From RBG-16-64-13 sp963718375 (GTDB lineage Bacteria > Actinomycetota > Thermoleophilia > RBG-16-64-13), in assembly GCA_963718375.1 (NCBI GenBank), contig CAVQZD010000010.1, positions 1 to 64,000 of the forward strand: DNA of 64,000 bases. Direction: 5' to 3'. Both the position numbers and the translations under genes were made by a program. This document shows positions 35,076-43,437 of the stretch, piece by piece (position 1 is the first letter of the stretch; every line of letters begins with the position of its first letter). The notes beneath the pieces are model-generated. The model was not told the origin of the DNA and did not search any database. It saw only the letters and a list, made by a program, of their open reading frames with translations.

Positions 35076-36194
35076 CTAGAGCAGCTCCCTGTGTGCCTCC
35101 GCGAGGTCCGCCTGCACCATCTCGCTGGTGAGCTGCTCGAAAGAGATAGTGGGTCGCCAACCTAGCACCTGCTTGGCCTTGGAGGCGTCGCCCAGCAGGC
35201 TCACCACCTCGGTGGGGCGGAAGTAGCGCTCATCCACGCGGATGATCACGCGCCCTGGGCTCAGGGGCTCCTTCTCGTCCTCCAAGATCAGCAGTCCACC
35301 CCGGGCCTCGGCCAGTTTGTCCGCGTCCACCGACGCGACCTCGCCTACCTCATCCAGGCCCTTGTGCTTGAACTCGATCTCTATGCCCACCTCGCCGAAG
35401 GCGCGCTGCACGAACTCCCTCACCGAGTACTGCACGCCGGTGGCGATGACGTAGTCGTCGGGCTCTTTCTGCTGCATCATCAGCCACATCGCCTGCACGT
35501 AGTCCTTGGCGTGACCCCAGTCGCGCTTGGCCTCGAGGTTGCCCAAGTAGAGGCAGTCCTCGGTGCCCAGGATGATGCGGGCTACCGCCCGGGTGATCTT
35601 GCGGGTGACGAAGGTCTCACCGCGCAGGGGGCTCTCGTGGTTGAAGAGTATTCCGTTGGAGGCGTGCAGGCCGTAGGCCTCCCGGTAGTTGCGGGTGACC
35701 CAGTAGGCGTAGAGCTTGGCGGCCGCATAAGGGCTGCGCGGCCTGAACGGGGTGTCTTCGCTCTGGGGTGCCGGCGCGTCCCCGTAGAGTTCGGAGGTCG
35801 AGGCCTGGTAGAAGCGGGTCTTCTTCTCCAACCCCAGTATGCGCATGCCCTCCAGCAACCTCAGCGTGCCCAAGGCGTCGGAGTTGGCCGTGTACTCCGC
35901 CGTCTCAAACGACACCTGTACGTGCGACTGGGCAGCCAGGTTGTAGATCTCGTCCGGCTGGGTCTCTTGGATGATGCGGATGAGATTGGTGGCGTCGGTC
36001 ATGTCGCCATAGTGCAAGAAGAAGCGGACTCCGCGATCGTGCGGGTCGTGGTAGAGGTGATCCACTCGGGCCGTGTTGATCAGGCTGGCCCGCCGCTTGA
36101 TGCCGTGCACCGTGTAGCCTTTGTCCAGCAGCATCTCCGCCAGGTAGGCACCGTCTTGGCCGGTGGCTCCGCTTATGAGCGCGGTCTTAGTCAT
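35076..36194 (-). CDS. gmd: GDP-mannose 4,6-dehydratase
   Basis: A 372-residue SDR enzyme with the Gmd N-terminus ISGATGQDGAYLAEMLL, the GIKRRASLINTARVDHLY motif, and QASTSELYGDA with the catalytic Ser/Thr-Glu and Tyr regions. It converts GDP-mannose from ManC to the 4-keto-6-deoxy form for GDP-fucose. The gene is adjacent to fcl (16-base gap). Confidence 0.96.
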   Translation of the reverse strand: MTKTALISGATGQDGAYLAEMLLDKGYTVHGIKRRASLINTARVDHLYHDPHDRGVRFFLHYGDMTDATNLIRIIQETQPDEIYNLAAQSHVQVSFETAEYTANSDALGTLRLLEGMRILGLEKKTRFYQASTSELYGDAPAPQSEDTPFRPRSPYAAAKLYAYWVTRNYREAYGLHASNGILFNHESPLRGETFVTRKITRAVARIILGTEDCLYLGNLEAKRDWGHAKDYVQAMWLMMQQKEPDDYVIATGVQYSVREFVQRAFGEVGIEIEFKHKGLDEVGEVASVDADKLAEARGGLLILEDEKEPLSPGRVIIRVDERYFRPTEVVSLLGDASKAKQVLGWRPTISFEQLTSEMVQADLAEAHRELL

Positions 36195-36210
36195 CGTTCA
36201 CACTCCCCCA

Positions 36211-37164
36211 TCAGGCCCGGTTGCTGACGTACCAGTCGTAGGTGCGCCGCAGACCTTCTTCTAGGCTTATCTCCGCTTGCCAACCCAGCGAGCGCGCCAG
36301 ACTCACATCCAGGAGTTTCTGGGGGGTGCCGTCGGGCTTGCTGCTATCCCATTGTACTTCGCCCTCGTATCCTACGACCGTGCGCACGGTCTCCGCCAGC
36401 TCGGCGATAGTGTGATCCACCCCCGTGCCGATGTTCACCAGAGCGTTGGGCACGCTGCCCCAGCCCCCTTGCTCGATGAACACGCACACCGCCCGGGCTA
36501 GGTCGTCCACGTGCATCAGCTCCCGCTTGGGTGTACCCGTCCCCCACAGCACCACCGGTTCGCCGGCGGTCTTGCCTTCGTGGAACTTACGGATGAGCGC
36601 CGGCACCAAGTGGCTGGTCTCGAGATTGAAGTTATCGTTAGGCCCGTACATATTGGTGGGCATCAGCGAGAGGTAGTCGGTGCCGTACTCTTGGTTGAGG
36701 CTCCGACACAGCTCTATGCCCGCGATCTTGGCTACAGCGTAGGCCCGGTTGGTCTCTTCCAGCGGGCCGGTGAGCAGGTACTCCTCTTTCAGGGGTTGAG
36801 GTGCCAAGCGCGGGTAGATGCACGAGCTGCCCAAGAAGATCAGGCGCTTCACCCCGAGGCGATAGGCCTCGTGGATCAGGTTGAGTTCGATGCCCAAGTT
36901 CTCTTGGATGAACTCATAGGGATACGTGGAGTTGGCCAGGATGCCGCCCACGCGCGCCGCGCAGACGATGACCACTTCGGGCTTCTCCTGGGCCAGGAAC
37001 GCCCTGGTCTTGGCCTGATCGGTGAGATCCAGCTCTTCGATGGTGCGGTAGACGATGTTGTCGTAGCCGCGCGCCGCCAGGGCGCGCAGTATGCCGCTGC
37101 CCACCAGGCCGGTGTGACCGGCAAGGTAGATGCGCTGGCTTGTGTTCGGCTCGCTAGTTGCCAC
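36211..37164 (-). CDS. fcl: GDP-L-fucose synthase
   Basis: A 317-residue epimerase/reductase (WcaG family). It has IYLAGHTGLVGSGILR, FLGSSCIYPRLAPQP with the catalytic Ser and Cys, and YAVAKIAGIELCRSLN with the Tyr/Lys pair. It is the first gene of the twelve-gene minus-strand operon and completes GDP-fucose synthesis. Confidence 0.96.
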   Translation of the reverse strand: MATSEPNTSQRIYLAGHTGLVGSGILRALAARGYDNIVYRTIEELDLTDQAKTRAFLAQEKPEVVIVCAARVGGILANSTYPYEFIQENLGIELNLIHEAYRLGVKRLIFLGSSCIYPRLAPQPLKEEYLLTGPLEETNRAYAVAKIAGIELCRSLNQEYGTDYLSLMPTNMYGPNDNFNLETSHLVPALIRKFHEGKTAGEPVVLWGTGTPKRELMHVDDLARAVCVFIEQGGWGSVPNALVNIGTGVDHTIAELAETVRTVVGYEGEVQWDSSKPDGTPQKLLDVSLARSLGWQAEISLEEGLRRTYDWYVSNRA

Positions 37165-37284
37165 CTTGTCCCGTCCTCGCTGATGGTGCCCGGCTCAGGC
37201 CGGATGGACTCTGCTCAATGATAGTCTAGCGAACGGCGCGAGGTCACGGCGCGTATGCCGGCGCAGTGTGGTATCAATTAGGAC

Positions 37285-38262
37285 ATGAAAATCCTAGCGA
37301 CAGGGGTGGCCGGCTTCATCGGCAGTCGCGTGGCCGAGATGCTCGTCGAGCAGGGCCACGAGGTGTGCGGCATAGACAATATGTGCGTCGCCTACGACCT
37401 CAGGCTCAAGGAGCATCGCCTGCGGGGTCTCGAAGGCGTGGCCGGTTTGGACTTTCACCTCTGCGACATCTCCGAGCGTGACGCTATTTCCGCGTTGTGG
37501 CAGGAGCGCGGGCCCTTCGACGCCGTGGTCAACCTGGCGGCGCGGGCGGGCGTGCGTCAGAGCGTCAAGGATCCCTGGGTCTACGTATCCACGAATATCG
37601 TGGGCACTCTGAATCTGCTGGAGCTCTGTCGCGAGCAGGGCACGACCAAGTTCGTGCTGGCCTCCACCTCCAGCCTCTACGGCGGGTCGAACCCGGTACC
37701 CTTCAGCGAAGACGCGAACACCGACCGACCGCTCTCACCGTACGCGGCGTCCAAGAAGGGCGCTGAGGCGATGTGTCACACCTACCACCACCTCTATGGT
37801 ATCGACGTGACCGTGTTCAGATACTTCACGGTCTACGGTCCTGCCGGGCGGCCGGACATGAGCCTGTTCCGCTTCGTGCAGTGGGTGAACGAGGGGCGCC
37901 CTCTCGTTCTATACGGAGACGGCAAGCAGACCCGAGACTTCACCTACGTGGACGACATCGCCGACGGCACCATCCGCGGACTGAGGCCCTTGGGGTATGA
38001 GGTCATCAACCTGGGCGGGGACAGTCCTTACAGCCTGCTGGAACTGATCGATCTGGTCGAGCGCGCAGCGGGCAAGAAGGCCCAGATCGAGACTCACCCC
38101 ATGCACGCGGCCGACGTCCTGGCCACGTGGGCGGACATCAGCAAAGCCAAGGAGCTCCTGGGCTGGCAACCGCGAGTGTCACTGGCCGAAGGCGTCGCGC
38201 GGCTCAGTGCCTGGTACAAAGAGAACCGCGACTGGGCCAAGGACATCATCACCGAAGACTGA
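37285..38262 (+). CDS. NAD-dependent UDP-sugar epimerase (UDP-glucuronate 4-epimerase-like)
   Basis: A 325-residue extended SDR protein with GVAGFIGSRVAEMLV, the ASTSSLYGGS catalytic Ser, and YAASKKGAEAMCH with the Tyr/Lys pair. FRYFTVYGPAGRPDM is typical of the UDP-glucuronate/UDP-galacturonate 4-epimerase branch. A plain UDP-glucose 4-epimerase is possible. The gene is divergent from fcl; the start is preceded by AGGA only 4 bases away. Confidence 0.85.
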   Translation: MKILATGVAGFIGSRVAEMLVEQGHEVCGIDNMCVAYDLRLKEHRLRGLEGVAGLDFHLCDISERDAISALWQERGPFDAVVNLAARAGVRQSVKDPWVYVSTNIVGTLNLLELCREQGTTKFVLASTSSLYGGSNPVPFSEDANTDRPLSPYAASKKGAEAMCHTYHHLYGIDVTVFRYFTVYGPAGRPDMSLFRFVQWVNEGRPLVLYGDGKQTRDFTYVDDIADGTIRGLRPLGYEVINLGGDSPYSLLELIDLVERAAGKKAQIETHPMHAADVLATWADISKAKELLGWQPRVSLAEGVARLSAWYKENRDWAKDIITED

Positions 38263-38304
38263 CGGGCGTCGGCTCACCCAGTCTCGCGCGCGGTCACCTC
38301 AAGC

Positions 38305-38330
38305 CAAGCTCGAACGCTCAAGCTCGAACG
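38305..38330 (+). repeat. Tandem 14-bp repeat spanning the end of the UDP-sugar dehydrogenase gene
   Basis: CAAGCTCGAACG occurs at 38305-38316 and again at 38319-38330. The minus-strand dehydrogenase stop codon lies in the junction, so the duplication may have set the present C-terminus. Confidence 0.7.
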
Positions 38331-39658
38331 TAGCGGCATCCCTCGGGCGGCGTGACAGCGGCTCGTGTGTCACAGAGGAGCCGCGTCTTCGTGTAGAGCG
38401 CCGGGTCCTTGAAAGCCTCGTGGGCCGTCGAGAGCACCAGCGCGTCGTATTTGGCGAACTCCTCCGCCGTCAGCGGCACCGACCTCAGCCCCAGATCGTG
38501 TTTGCGCCCAGCGCGCGCGACCGGGATGTGCGGGTCGCAGTAGGCCACCTGCGCGCCGCGCTCCTGCAGTAGCTCTATGATCTCGTAGCTGGGCGACTCC
38601 CTGTCGTCATCGATATCAGCCTTGTACGAGAGGCCCAAGACCAGGATCTTGGCGCCGCGGAGCGTCCTGCTCTCTTCGGCGAGCGCATTCTCAAGCCGCG
38701 ATATGACGTAGCTGGGCATGCGGGTGTTGATCTCGCCAGCCAGTTCGATGAAGCGCGTCCACATGCCGTACTCGGCCGCCTTCCAGGACAAGTAGAAGGG
38801 GTCCAGCGGGATGCAGTGCCCCCCCAGGCCGGGCCCGGGATAGAAGGGCTGAAAGCCGAAGGGCTTGGTCTTGGCTGCCTCGATGACCTCCCAGATGTCG
38901 ATGCCCATGCGGTCGAAGGTCATCTTGAGTTCGTTCACCAGCGCGATGTTGACCGCGCGGTAGATGTTCTCGAGCAGCTTGCTGGCCTCCGCCACCCTGG
39001 ACGAAGACACCGGCACCACCTTGGCGATGGGGCCCGAGTAGAGGGCGACAGCGACCTCGGTGGATTCCGGATTGACCCCACCCACCACCTTGGGGATGGT
39101 CTCGGTGGAGAAGGACTCGTTGCCGGGATCCTCGCGCTCCGGCGAGAAGGCCAAGAAGAAGTCCGCGGGCGTGGTCAGGCCGGACTCTTCGAGTATGCCC
39201 TTCACCTCTTCGTCCGTGGTGCCCGGATAGGTGGTGGACTCGAGCACGACCAATTGGCCGGCGCGCAGATTGTCGCGGATGACCGCGGCCGTGGAGTGCA
39301 CGTAACTCATGTCGGGTTCGCGGTGTACGCCCAGCGGTGTGGGCACGCAGATGAGGACGGCGTCGCACTCGCCCAGCTTGGCGAAGTCGCTCGTGGCTGA
39401 GAAGCGACCGCTGCCCACTGCCTCGGCTATGCGTTCGGCGCCTACATGCTTGATGTGGGATTCGCCCTTGTTCAGACCGGTCACTTTGGCTTCGTCCAGG
39501 TCGAGGCCAAGGACGCGGAAGCCGGACTCGGTAAAGGCAAGAGCCAGGGGTAGACCCACGTAGCCCTGCCCCACGATGCCTACGACGGCCTCTCGTCTCT
39601 CGATGAGGTCTAGCAAGCGCTGCTTGTTGGCGGAATCAGAGCCTTTGGACTGCAACAC
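38318..39658 (-). CDS. wbpA: UDP-N-acetylhexosamine / UDP-sugar 6-dehydrogenase (WbpA/WecC type)
   Basis: A 446-residue nucleotide-sugar dehydrogenase. AVVGIVGQGYVGLPLA is the NAD site, STTYPGTTDE and the LLENIYRAVNIALVNEL helix follow, and GLGGHCIPLDPFYLSWKA holds the catalytic cysteine. The ILVLGLSYKADIDDDRESP segment starts the UDP-binding domain. WbpA-type enzymes oxidise UDP-GlcNAc to the uronate; UDP-ManNAc is an alternative. GTG 39658 with AGGGGG upstream is preferred to TTG 39706, which would lengthen the protein beyond the usual N-terminus. Confidence 0.87.
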   Translation of the reverse strand: MLQSKGSDSANKQRLLDLIERREAVVGIVGQGYVGLPLALAFTESGFRVLGLDLDEAKVTGLNKGESHIKHVGAERIAEAVGSGRFSATSDFAKLGECDAVLICVPTPLGVHREPDMSYVHSTAAVIRDNLRAGQLVVLESTTYPGTTDEEVKGILEESGLTTPADFFLAFSPEREDPGNESFSTETIPKVVGGVNPESTEVAVALYSGPIAKVVPVSSSRVAEASKLLENIYRAVNIALVNELKMTFDRMGIDIWEVIEAAKTKPFGFQPFYPGPGLGGHCIPLDPFYLSWKAAEYGMWTRFIELAGEINTRMPSYVISRLENALAEESRTLRGAKILVLGLSYKADIDDDRESPSYEIIELLQERGAQVAYCDPHIPVARAGRKHDLGLRSVPLTAEEFAKYDALVLSTAHEAFKDPALYTKTRLLCDTRAAVTPPEGCRYVRA

Positions 39659-39769
39659 GTGCCCCCTGGATGCTCGGTCAATGATCGACGACGGTTTGTG
39701 CTCCAAACAGCCTCGGCAAGGATAGCGCGAGATGCGTGCGGAACGTTAGCCCCGCCTGCGCCGCGCAGG

Positions 39770-39775
39770 TATACT
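39770..39775 (+). promoter_or_regulatory. -10 element of a probable leaderless promoter for the sortase operon
   Basis: A perfect TATACT ends 9 bases before ATG 39785, and no Shine-Dalgarno sequence precedes that ATG. A poor -35-like TTAGCC lies 18 bases upstream (39746-39751). Transcription would begin close to the start codon. Confidence 0.5.
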
Positions 39776-39784
39776 CCCCCGACT

Positions 39785-40663
39785 ATGTCGGAGGACGCAG
39801 AGTACAGTGTCGAGGGTGTGACGGGCGCCGCGCAGACCGGCGCGGCGCAGACTGACGGCGCGCAGCCCGACGACGCGCAGCCCAAGACCGCGCATCCGGC
39901 CAGCGCCTCGTCAGAGCCCGACCCGGCTGAGCGCCGGCGGCGCCGCATCCGGCGCCTCGCCAACTGGCTGATCGTCCTCTCGCTCGTGGCCCTGGTCGGC
40001 ATCGTGCTCTACTTCGTGGGCACCTGGCTCTACGCGGCGCATGAGCAGAGCGCGCTCCGCGACGAATTGGCCGCCGAGAACCCGGGTCTGGCCGCCGCCG
40101 AACAGTCGGTCCAGGCGAGTGACTTCGTCTCGGCAGAGACGGCGGCCGCTTTGGAGGCCGAGGCCGAGCGCCTGAGGCAGCTGGCCCAGTTGAAGTCGGC
40201 GGCGGACGCCTACAAGGCTGAGAACGTGGGGCGTCTGGGTAGGGCCATCGGAGAGATCAGCATCCCCGCCATCGGCGTCGAGACCGTCATGGTCGAAGGC
40301 GGGGCCGAGATCGAGTCCGAGAGATATCTGCGCAAGGGCCCGGGGCACTGGCCCGAGACTGCCTTCCCTGGTCAGGGTGGCAGCGTCGTGGTCTCGGGGC
40401 ACCGCACCACCTATGGCGCTCCCTTCCGTAAGCTGAATGAGCTCAAGCCAGGTGATAAGGTCCAGGTGACCATGCCCTACGCTATCCTTGAATACGAGGT
40501 GACTCAGGTGATCATCGTGCAGCCGGAGGAAGTGGACGTGGTGGCCGACCGAGGCGAAGAGATGCTGTCGCTGGTGGCCTGTCATCCCCTGTACAGCGCC
40601 CAGCAGCGCATAATCGCGCAGTGCGATCTGAGCAGCTTCGTGTTGCTGGAGGCCACGCAGTGA
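39785..40663 (+). CDS. Class E-type sortase
   Basis: A 292-residue membrane-anchored transpeptidase. One helix (LIVLSLVALVGIVLYFVG, about residues 62-79) follows a proline/glutamine-rich cytoplasmic N-terminus. The catalytic domain has VVVSGHRTTYGAPF (His), SLVACHPLYSAQQR (Cys and Arg) and the GPGHWPETAFPGQGG entry, matching class E. Such sortases attach secreted proteins to the wall or pilins. It overlaps the MFS gene by GTGA. The N-terminus carries five pentapeptide units (residues 14-38). Confidence 0.9.
   Translation: MSEDAEYSVEGVTGAAQTGAAQTDGAQPDDAQPKTAHPASASSEPDPAERRRRRIRRLANWLIVLSLVALVGIVLYFVGTWLYAAHEQSALRDELAAENPGLAAAEQSVQASDFVSAETAAALEAEAERLRQLAQLKSAADAYKAENVGRLGRAIGEISIPAIGVETVMVEGGAEIESERYLRKGPGHWPETAFPGQGGSVVVSGHRTTYGAPFRKLNELKPGDKVQVTMPYAILEYEVTQVIIVQPEEVDVVADRGEEMLSLVACHPLYSAQQRIIAQCDLSSFVLLEATQ
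39824..39898 (+). repeat. Five 15-bp imperfect tandem repeats in the sortase N-terminus
   Basis: They encode GAAQT-GAAQT-DGAQP-DDAQP-KTAHP, a degenerate pentapeptide series in the predicted cytoplasmic tail. Confidence 0.75.
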
Positions 40664-42309
40664 CGGACATCCGCTACACCCGCAGGCGCTGGCTGGTCCT
40701 GGCCGTGCTCTGTCTGGGTGTCTTCATGCTGCTGCTGGACGGCACCATCGTCAACATCGCTATCCCCAGCATCATCACCGCCTTCAGCACCGGCTTCGCC
40801 GAAGTCCAGTGGGTGATGAACGCCTACCTGCTGGTGTTCGCCGTCCTCCTGATAACCGCGGGCCGGCTGGGCGACCTGTACGGGCGCAAGCGCATCTTCA
40901 TCATCGGCCTCTGCATCTTCACCCTGGCTTCACTCGCCTGCGGGTTCGCTCCCGGCATCGGTTGGCTCATCGCTTTTCGGGGTCTGCAGGGGGTAGGCGG
41001 GGCCATGATGATGCCGTCCACGCTCTCCATCATCGCCAACGTCTTTCTGCCCAGCGAGCGCGGCAAGGCCATGGGTTTCTGGGGAGGCGTCACCGGCTTC
41101 GCGGTGGCACTGGGGCCCAGCTTGGGCGGGCTTCTGGTGGAGGCCGAATCGTGGCGGTGGATCTTCTTCATCAACGTGCCGATAGGGGTGCTGCTGCTGG
41201 TGATGGCGCTGCGTTATATCCCCGAGTCCACCGACCCGACGTCGGTCAAGCAGATGGACTACCCCGGTGTGGGCATCCTCACCGTCGCGCTGTTCTCTCT
41301 CACCTTCGCGCTCATCCAGGGACAGGAGTATGGCTGGACCTCCGGCATCACCTTGGGCCTGTTCGCAGCGGCAGCAGCCGGCCTGGCCTTGTTCATCTGG
41401 TACGAACGGCGGCAGGTTCAGCCTCTGGTAGAGCTATCCCTCTTCAAGATCCGCAACTTCAGTGTCACCAACGGCGTGGCGTTGATACTGGCTTTCGGGA
41501 TGATGGGGGTGTTCTTCTTGCTCCCCATCTTCCTGCAATCCATCCTTGGCTACAGCGTGATCAAAGCGGGCTTGGTGATGACGCCGCTGGCGGCGGTGGT
41601 CATCTTCTCGGCGCCGGCCTCGGGCATGATCTCCGACCGCTTCGGCGCCAAGTGGCCCATGTTCGTGGGCATGCTGATAACCGCGACGGGCTTCTTTCTC
41701 ACCATGCGGGCCATGCAGGTCGACGCGACTTGGCAGAGCCTGGCCCTGCCCTTCGCCGTCTCGGGGTTCGGCATCGGCATGGTGATGCCGCCCGCTACCT
41801 CGGGAGTGATGGGCTCGGTGGCGACCGAGAAGTCGGGACAGGCCTCCGGAGTGCTCTCCACCGGACGGCAGATCGGCTCGGTGCTGGGCATCGCGGTCAT
41901 GGGCGCCCTGCTGCAGAACCGGGCCGCCGTCTATGTCAAGGAGGCGGTGGCAGTCAAACTGGACGCCTTGCCCAACCTGCCCGCGGCGGTCAAGCAGCAG
42001 ATACTTGACGGCCTCGGCTCTTCCATGGGAGACATCGGGGGACAAGCGGCGGGGGGCGCTGATGGCACCGCCACCATGCCCAAGGGCCTCGAGTCGCTGG
42101 GCGCGATGCCGTCCGACGTCGTGCAGCAGTTCACTGACCTGTTCAAGGTGGAGTTCACACACGCGATGCAGACCACCTACCTGTTCTCTATCATCTTGGT
42201 GCTGGCAGGCGCTATGCTGGTTCTGGCGGTGAAGCAGCGTGGCAGGAGCGAGTTCGACGGGGTCGCGGTGGGCGGCGCGGCCGCCGGGTCGGCACCAGAG
42301 AAGGACTAG
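40660..42309 (+). CDS. MFS multidrug exporter, DHA2 (14-helix) family
   Basis: A 549-residue transporter of the EmrB/QacA type. It has LDGTIVNIAIPSI (motif D1-like, first helix), GRLGDLYGRKRIF (motif A) and FRGLQGVGGAMMMPSTL (motif B/C). A low-complexity cytoplasmic or periplasmic loop lies near residues 440-480 before the last helices. The GTG start at 40660 overlaps the sortase stop (GTGA); an in-frame ATG upstream lies inside the sortase gene. Substrate unknown. Confidence 0.9.
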   Translation: MTDIRYTRRRWLVLAVLCLGVFMLLLDGTIVNIAIPSIITAFSTGFAEVQWVMNAYLLVFAVLLITAGRLGDLYGRKRIFIIGLCIFTLASLACGFAPGIGWLIAFRGLQGVGGAMMMPSTLSIIANVFLPSERGKAMGFWGGVTGFAVALGPSLGGLLVEAESWRWIFFINVPIGVLLLVMALRYIPESTDPTSVKQMDYPGVGILTVALFSLTFALIQGQEYGWTSGITLGLFAAAAAGLALFIWYERRQVQPLVELSLFKIRNFSVTNGVALILAFGMMGVFFLLPIFLQSILGYSVIKAGLVMTPLAAVVIFSAPASGMISDRFGAKWPMFVGMLITATGFFLTMRAMQVDATWQSLALPFAVSGFGIGMVMPPATSGVMGSVATEKSGQASGVLSTGRQIGSVLGIAVMGALLQNRAAVYVKEAVAVKLDALPNLPAAVKQQILDGLGSSMGDIGGQAAGGADGTATMPKGLESLGAMPSDVVQQFTDLFKVEFTHAMQTTYLFSIILVLAGAMLVLAVKQRGRSEFDGVAVGGAAAGSAPEKD

Positions 42310-42313
42310 CGTC

Positions 42314-43336
42314 GTGAGCCAAGATCTGTTCATCGAGTATCTGACCCAGGCCGGGCCTAGGATCGACGCGCACATACGCGGCTATCTGACGGCGGTGCCC
42401 AAGGGCTCCTCGCTGGACCGCTATCTCTACGGCATCCTGGACGAGTTCATCATGCGAGGCGGCAAGCGCATGCGGCCGGCCATGGCGATGCTGGGCAGTG
42501 AGGCGGTGGGGGGCGACCCCGAAGCGGCGCTGGCCACCGGATGCGCCATCGAGGTCTTTCACGCCGCGGCGCTGCTGCATGACGACATCATGGACTGCAG
42601 CCAGCTTCGTCGCGGGGAGCCCTGCGCTCACATCACGCACGGCATCCCCCTGGCCATCAACGCCGGTGACTACGCGTTAGGCCTGGTCTGCACTATGGTG
42701 GTGCGGGACAAAGGGCTGGACGACGCCACCAAGTTGGCGGTGCTCGAGGTCATCAGCGAGATGAGCCAGCGCACCGTCGAGGGGCAGGCGCTGGACGTCG
42801 GCTGGGTGCGAGACGAGGTCTTCGATCTGGTGCCCGACGACTACATGCAGATGGCCCTGGGCAAGACCGGCTTCTACAGCGGCATCGCCCCGCTCAAGGC
42901 GGGCGCCATCATCGGAGGCGCCACCGAACAGGAGCTAGAAGCTCTTGCGGGTTTTGGCAAAGCCTGTTCTATTGCTTTTCAGATCCAGGACGACCTGCTC
43001 AACCTCATCGGTGACGAGGAGACTATGGGCAAGGACCGCCTCTCGGACATCTTGGAGAGCAAGCGGACGCTCATGGTCATCCACTGTCTCGCCCAGGCAG
43101 ACGCGGCCGATCGGGAGCGGCTGGTGGCCCTATTGCGGCTGGGTAGCGAGAAGGACGCCCAGCAGGCGGACGAGGTGCTCGGCCTCATGCAGAAGTACGG
43201 CTCGGTGCAGCACGCGCGCGAAGTTGCGGAGCAGCTCATAGCCCAAGGGCAGAGCCAACTGGCCGTGCTGAGACCTTCGAATGCGCGTAACATTCTGAGC
43301 GCCATGGCCGAATACTTTCTGAGGCGGCAGGTCTAG
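42314..43336 (+). CDS. Polyprenyl diphosphate synthase
   Basis: A 340-residue trans-isoprenyl diphosphate synthase. The first aspartate-rich motif is intact (LLHDDIMD, with RRGEPC after it), and GGKRMRPAMAML precedes it. The second motif reads FQIQDDLLNLIGDEETMGKD, with Asn in place of the last Asp of DDXXD. Products in this family are C15 to C50 chains for quinones or carriers. The GTG at 42314 has AAGGA 8 bases upstream. Confidence 0.92.
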   Translation: MSQDLFIEYLTQAGPRIDAHIRGYLTAVPKGSSLDRYLYGILDEFIMRGGKRMRPAMAMLGSEAVGGDPEAALATGCAIEVFHAAALLHDDIMDCSQLRRGEPCAHITHGIPLAINAGDYALGLVCTMVVRDKGLDDATKLAVLEVISEMSQRTVEGQALDVGWVRDEVFDLVPDDYMQMALGKTGFYSGIAPLKAGAIIGGATEQELEALAGFGKACSIAFQIQDDLLNLIGDEETMGKDRLSDILESKRTLMVIHCLAQADAADRERLVALLRLGSEKDAQQADEVLGLMQKYGSVQHAREVAEQLIAQGQSQLAVLRPSNARNILSAMAEYFLRRQV

Positions 43337-43344
43337 CGGCAGAT

Positions 43345-43374
43345 TTGGCCAATCAAGCAGGGGAAAGCTAATGA
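43345..43374 (+). promoter_or_regulatory. Candidate promoter for the prepilin operon
   Basis: TTGGCC (43345-43350) and TAATGA (43369-43374) are separated by 18 bases, a plausible vegetative promoter just downstream of the polyprenyl synthase stop. Confidence 0.35.
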
Positions 43375-43414
43375 ATGCGTCGTTTCCTGCCGATATACGA
43401 CCCGAACGAATATC

Positions 43415-43437
43415 CGCATAGTGGGTCATCTTATGCG
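43415..43437 (+). promoter_or_regulatory. Hairpin overlapping the candidate pilin start codons
   Basis: CGCATA (43415-43420) pairs with TATGCG (43432-43437). The loop and 3' arm contain both upstream start candidates, GTG 43421 and ATG 43433, so the stem could control access or point to a later start (ATG 43469). Confidence 0.35.

Noticed and set aside
37271..37285. Leaderless promoter (TATCAA) for the UDP-sugar epimerase
   Set aside because: An AGGA ribosome site is present and the hexamer is a poor match, so a leaderless start is not supported.
39824..39898. CRISPR-like repeat array
   Set aside because: The repeats are short, contiguous and in frame inside a sortase gene, with no spacers or cas genes.
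40809..42008. Long plus-strand frame overlapping the MFS gene
   Set aside because: It is Arg/Gly/His-rich without motifs, while the transporter frame has all expected signatures.
43337..43420. Cyclic-di-GMP (GEMM) riboswitch upstream of the prepilin genes
   Set aside because: The conserved GGCAAACC and GACGCAAAGCC-type segments are missing, so only a generic structured leader is reported.
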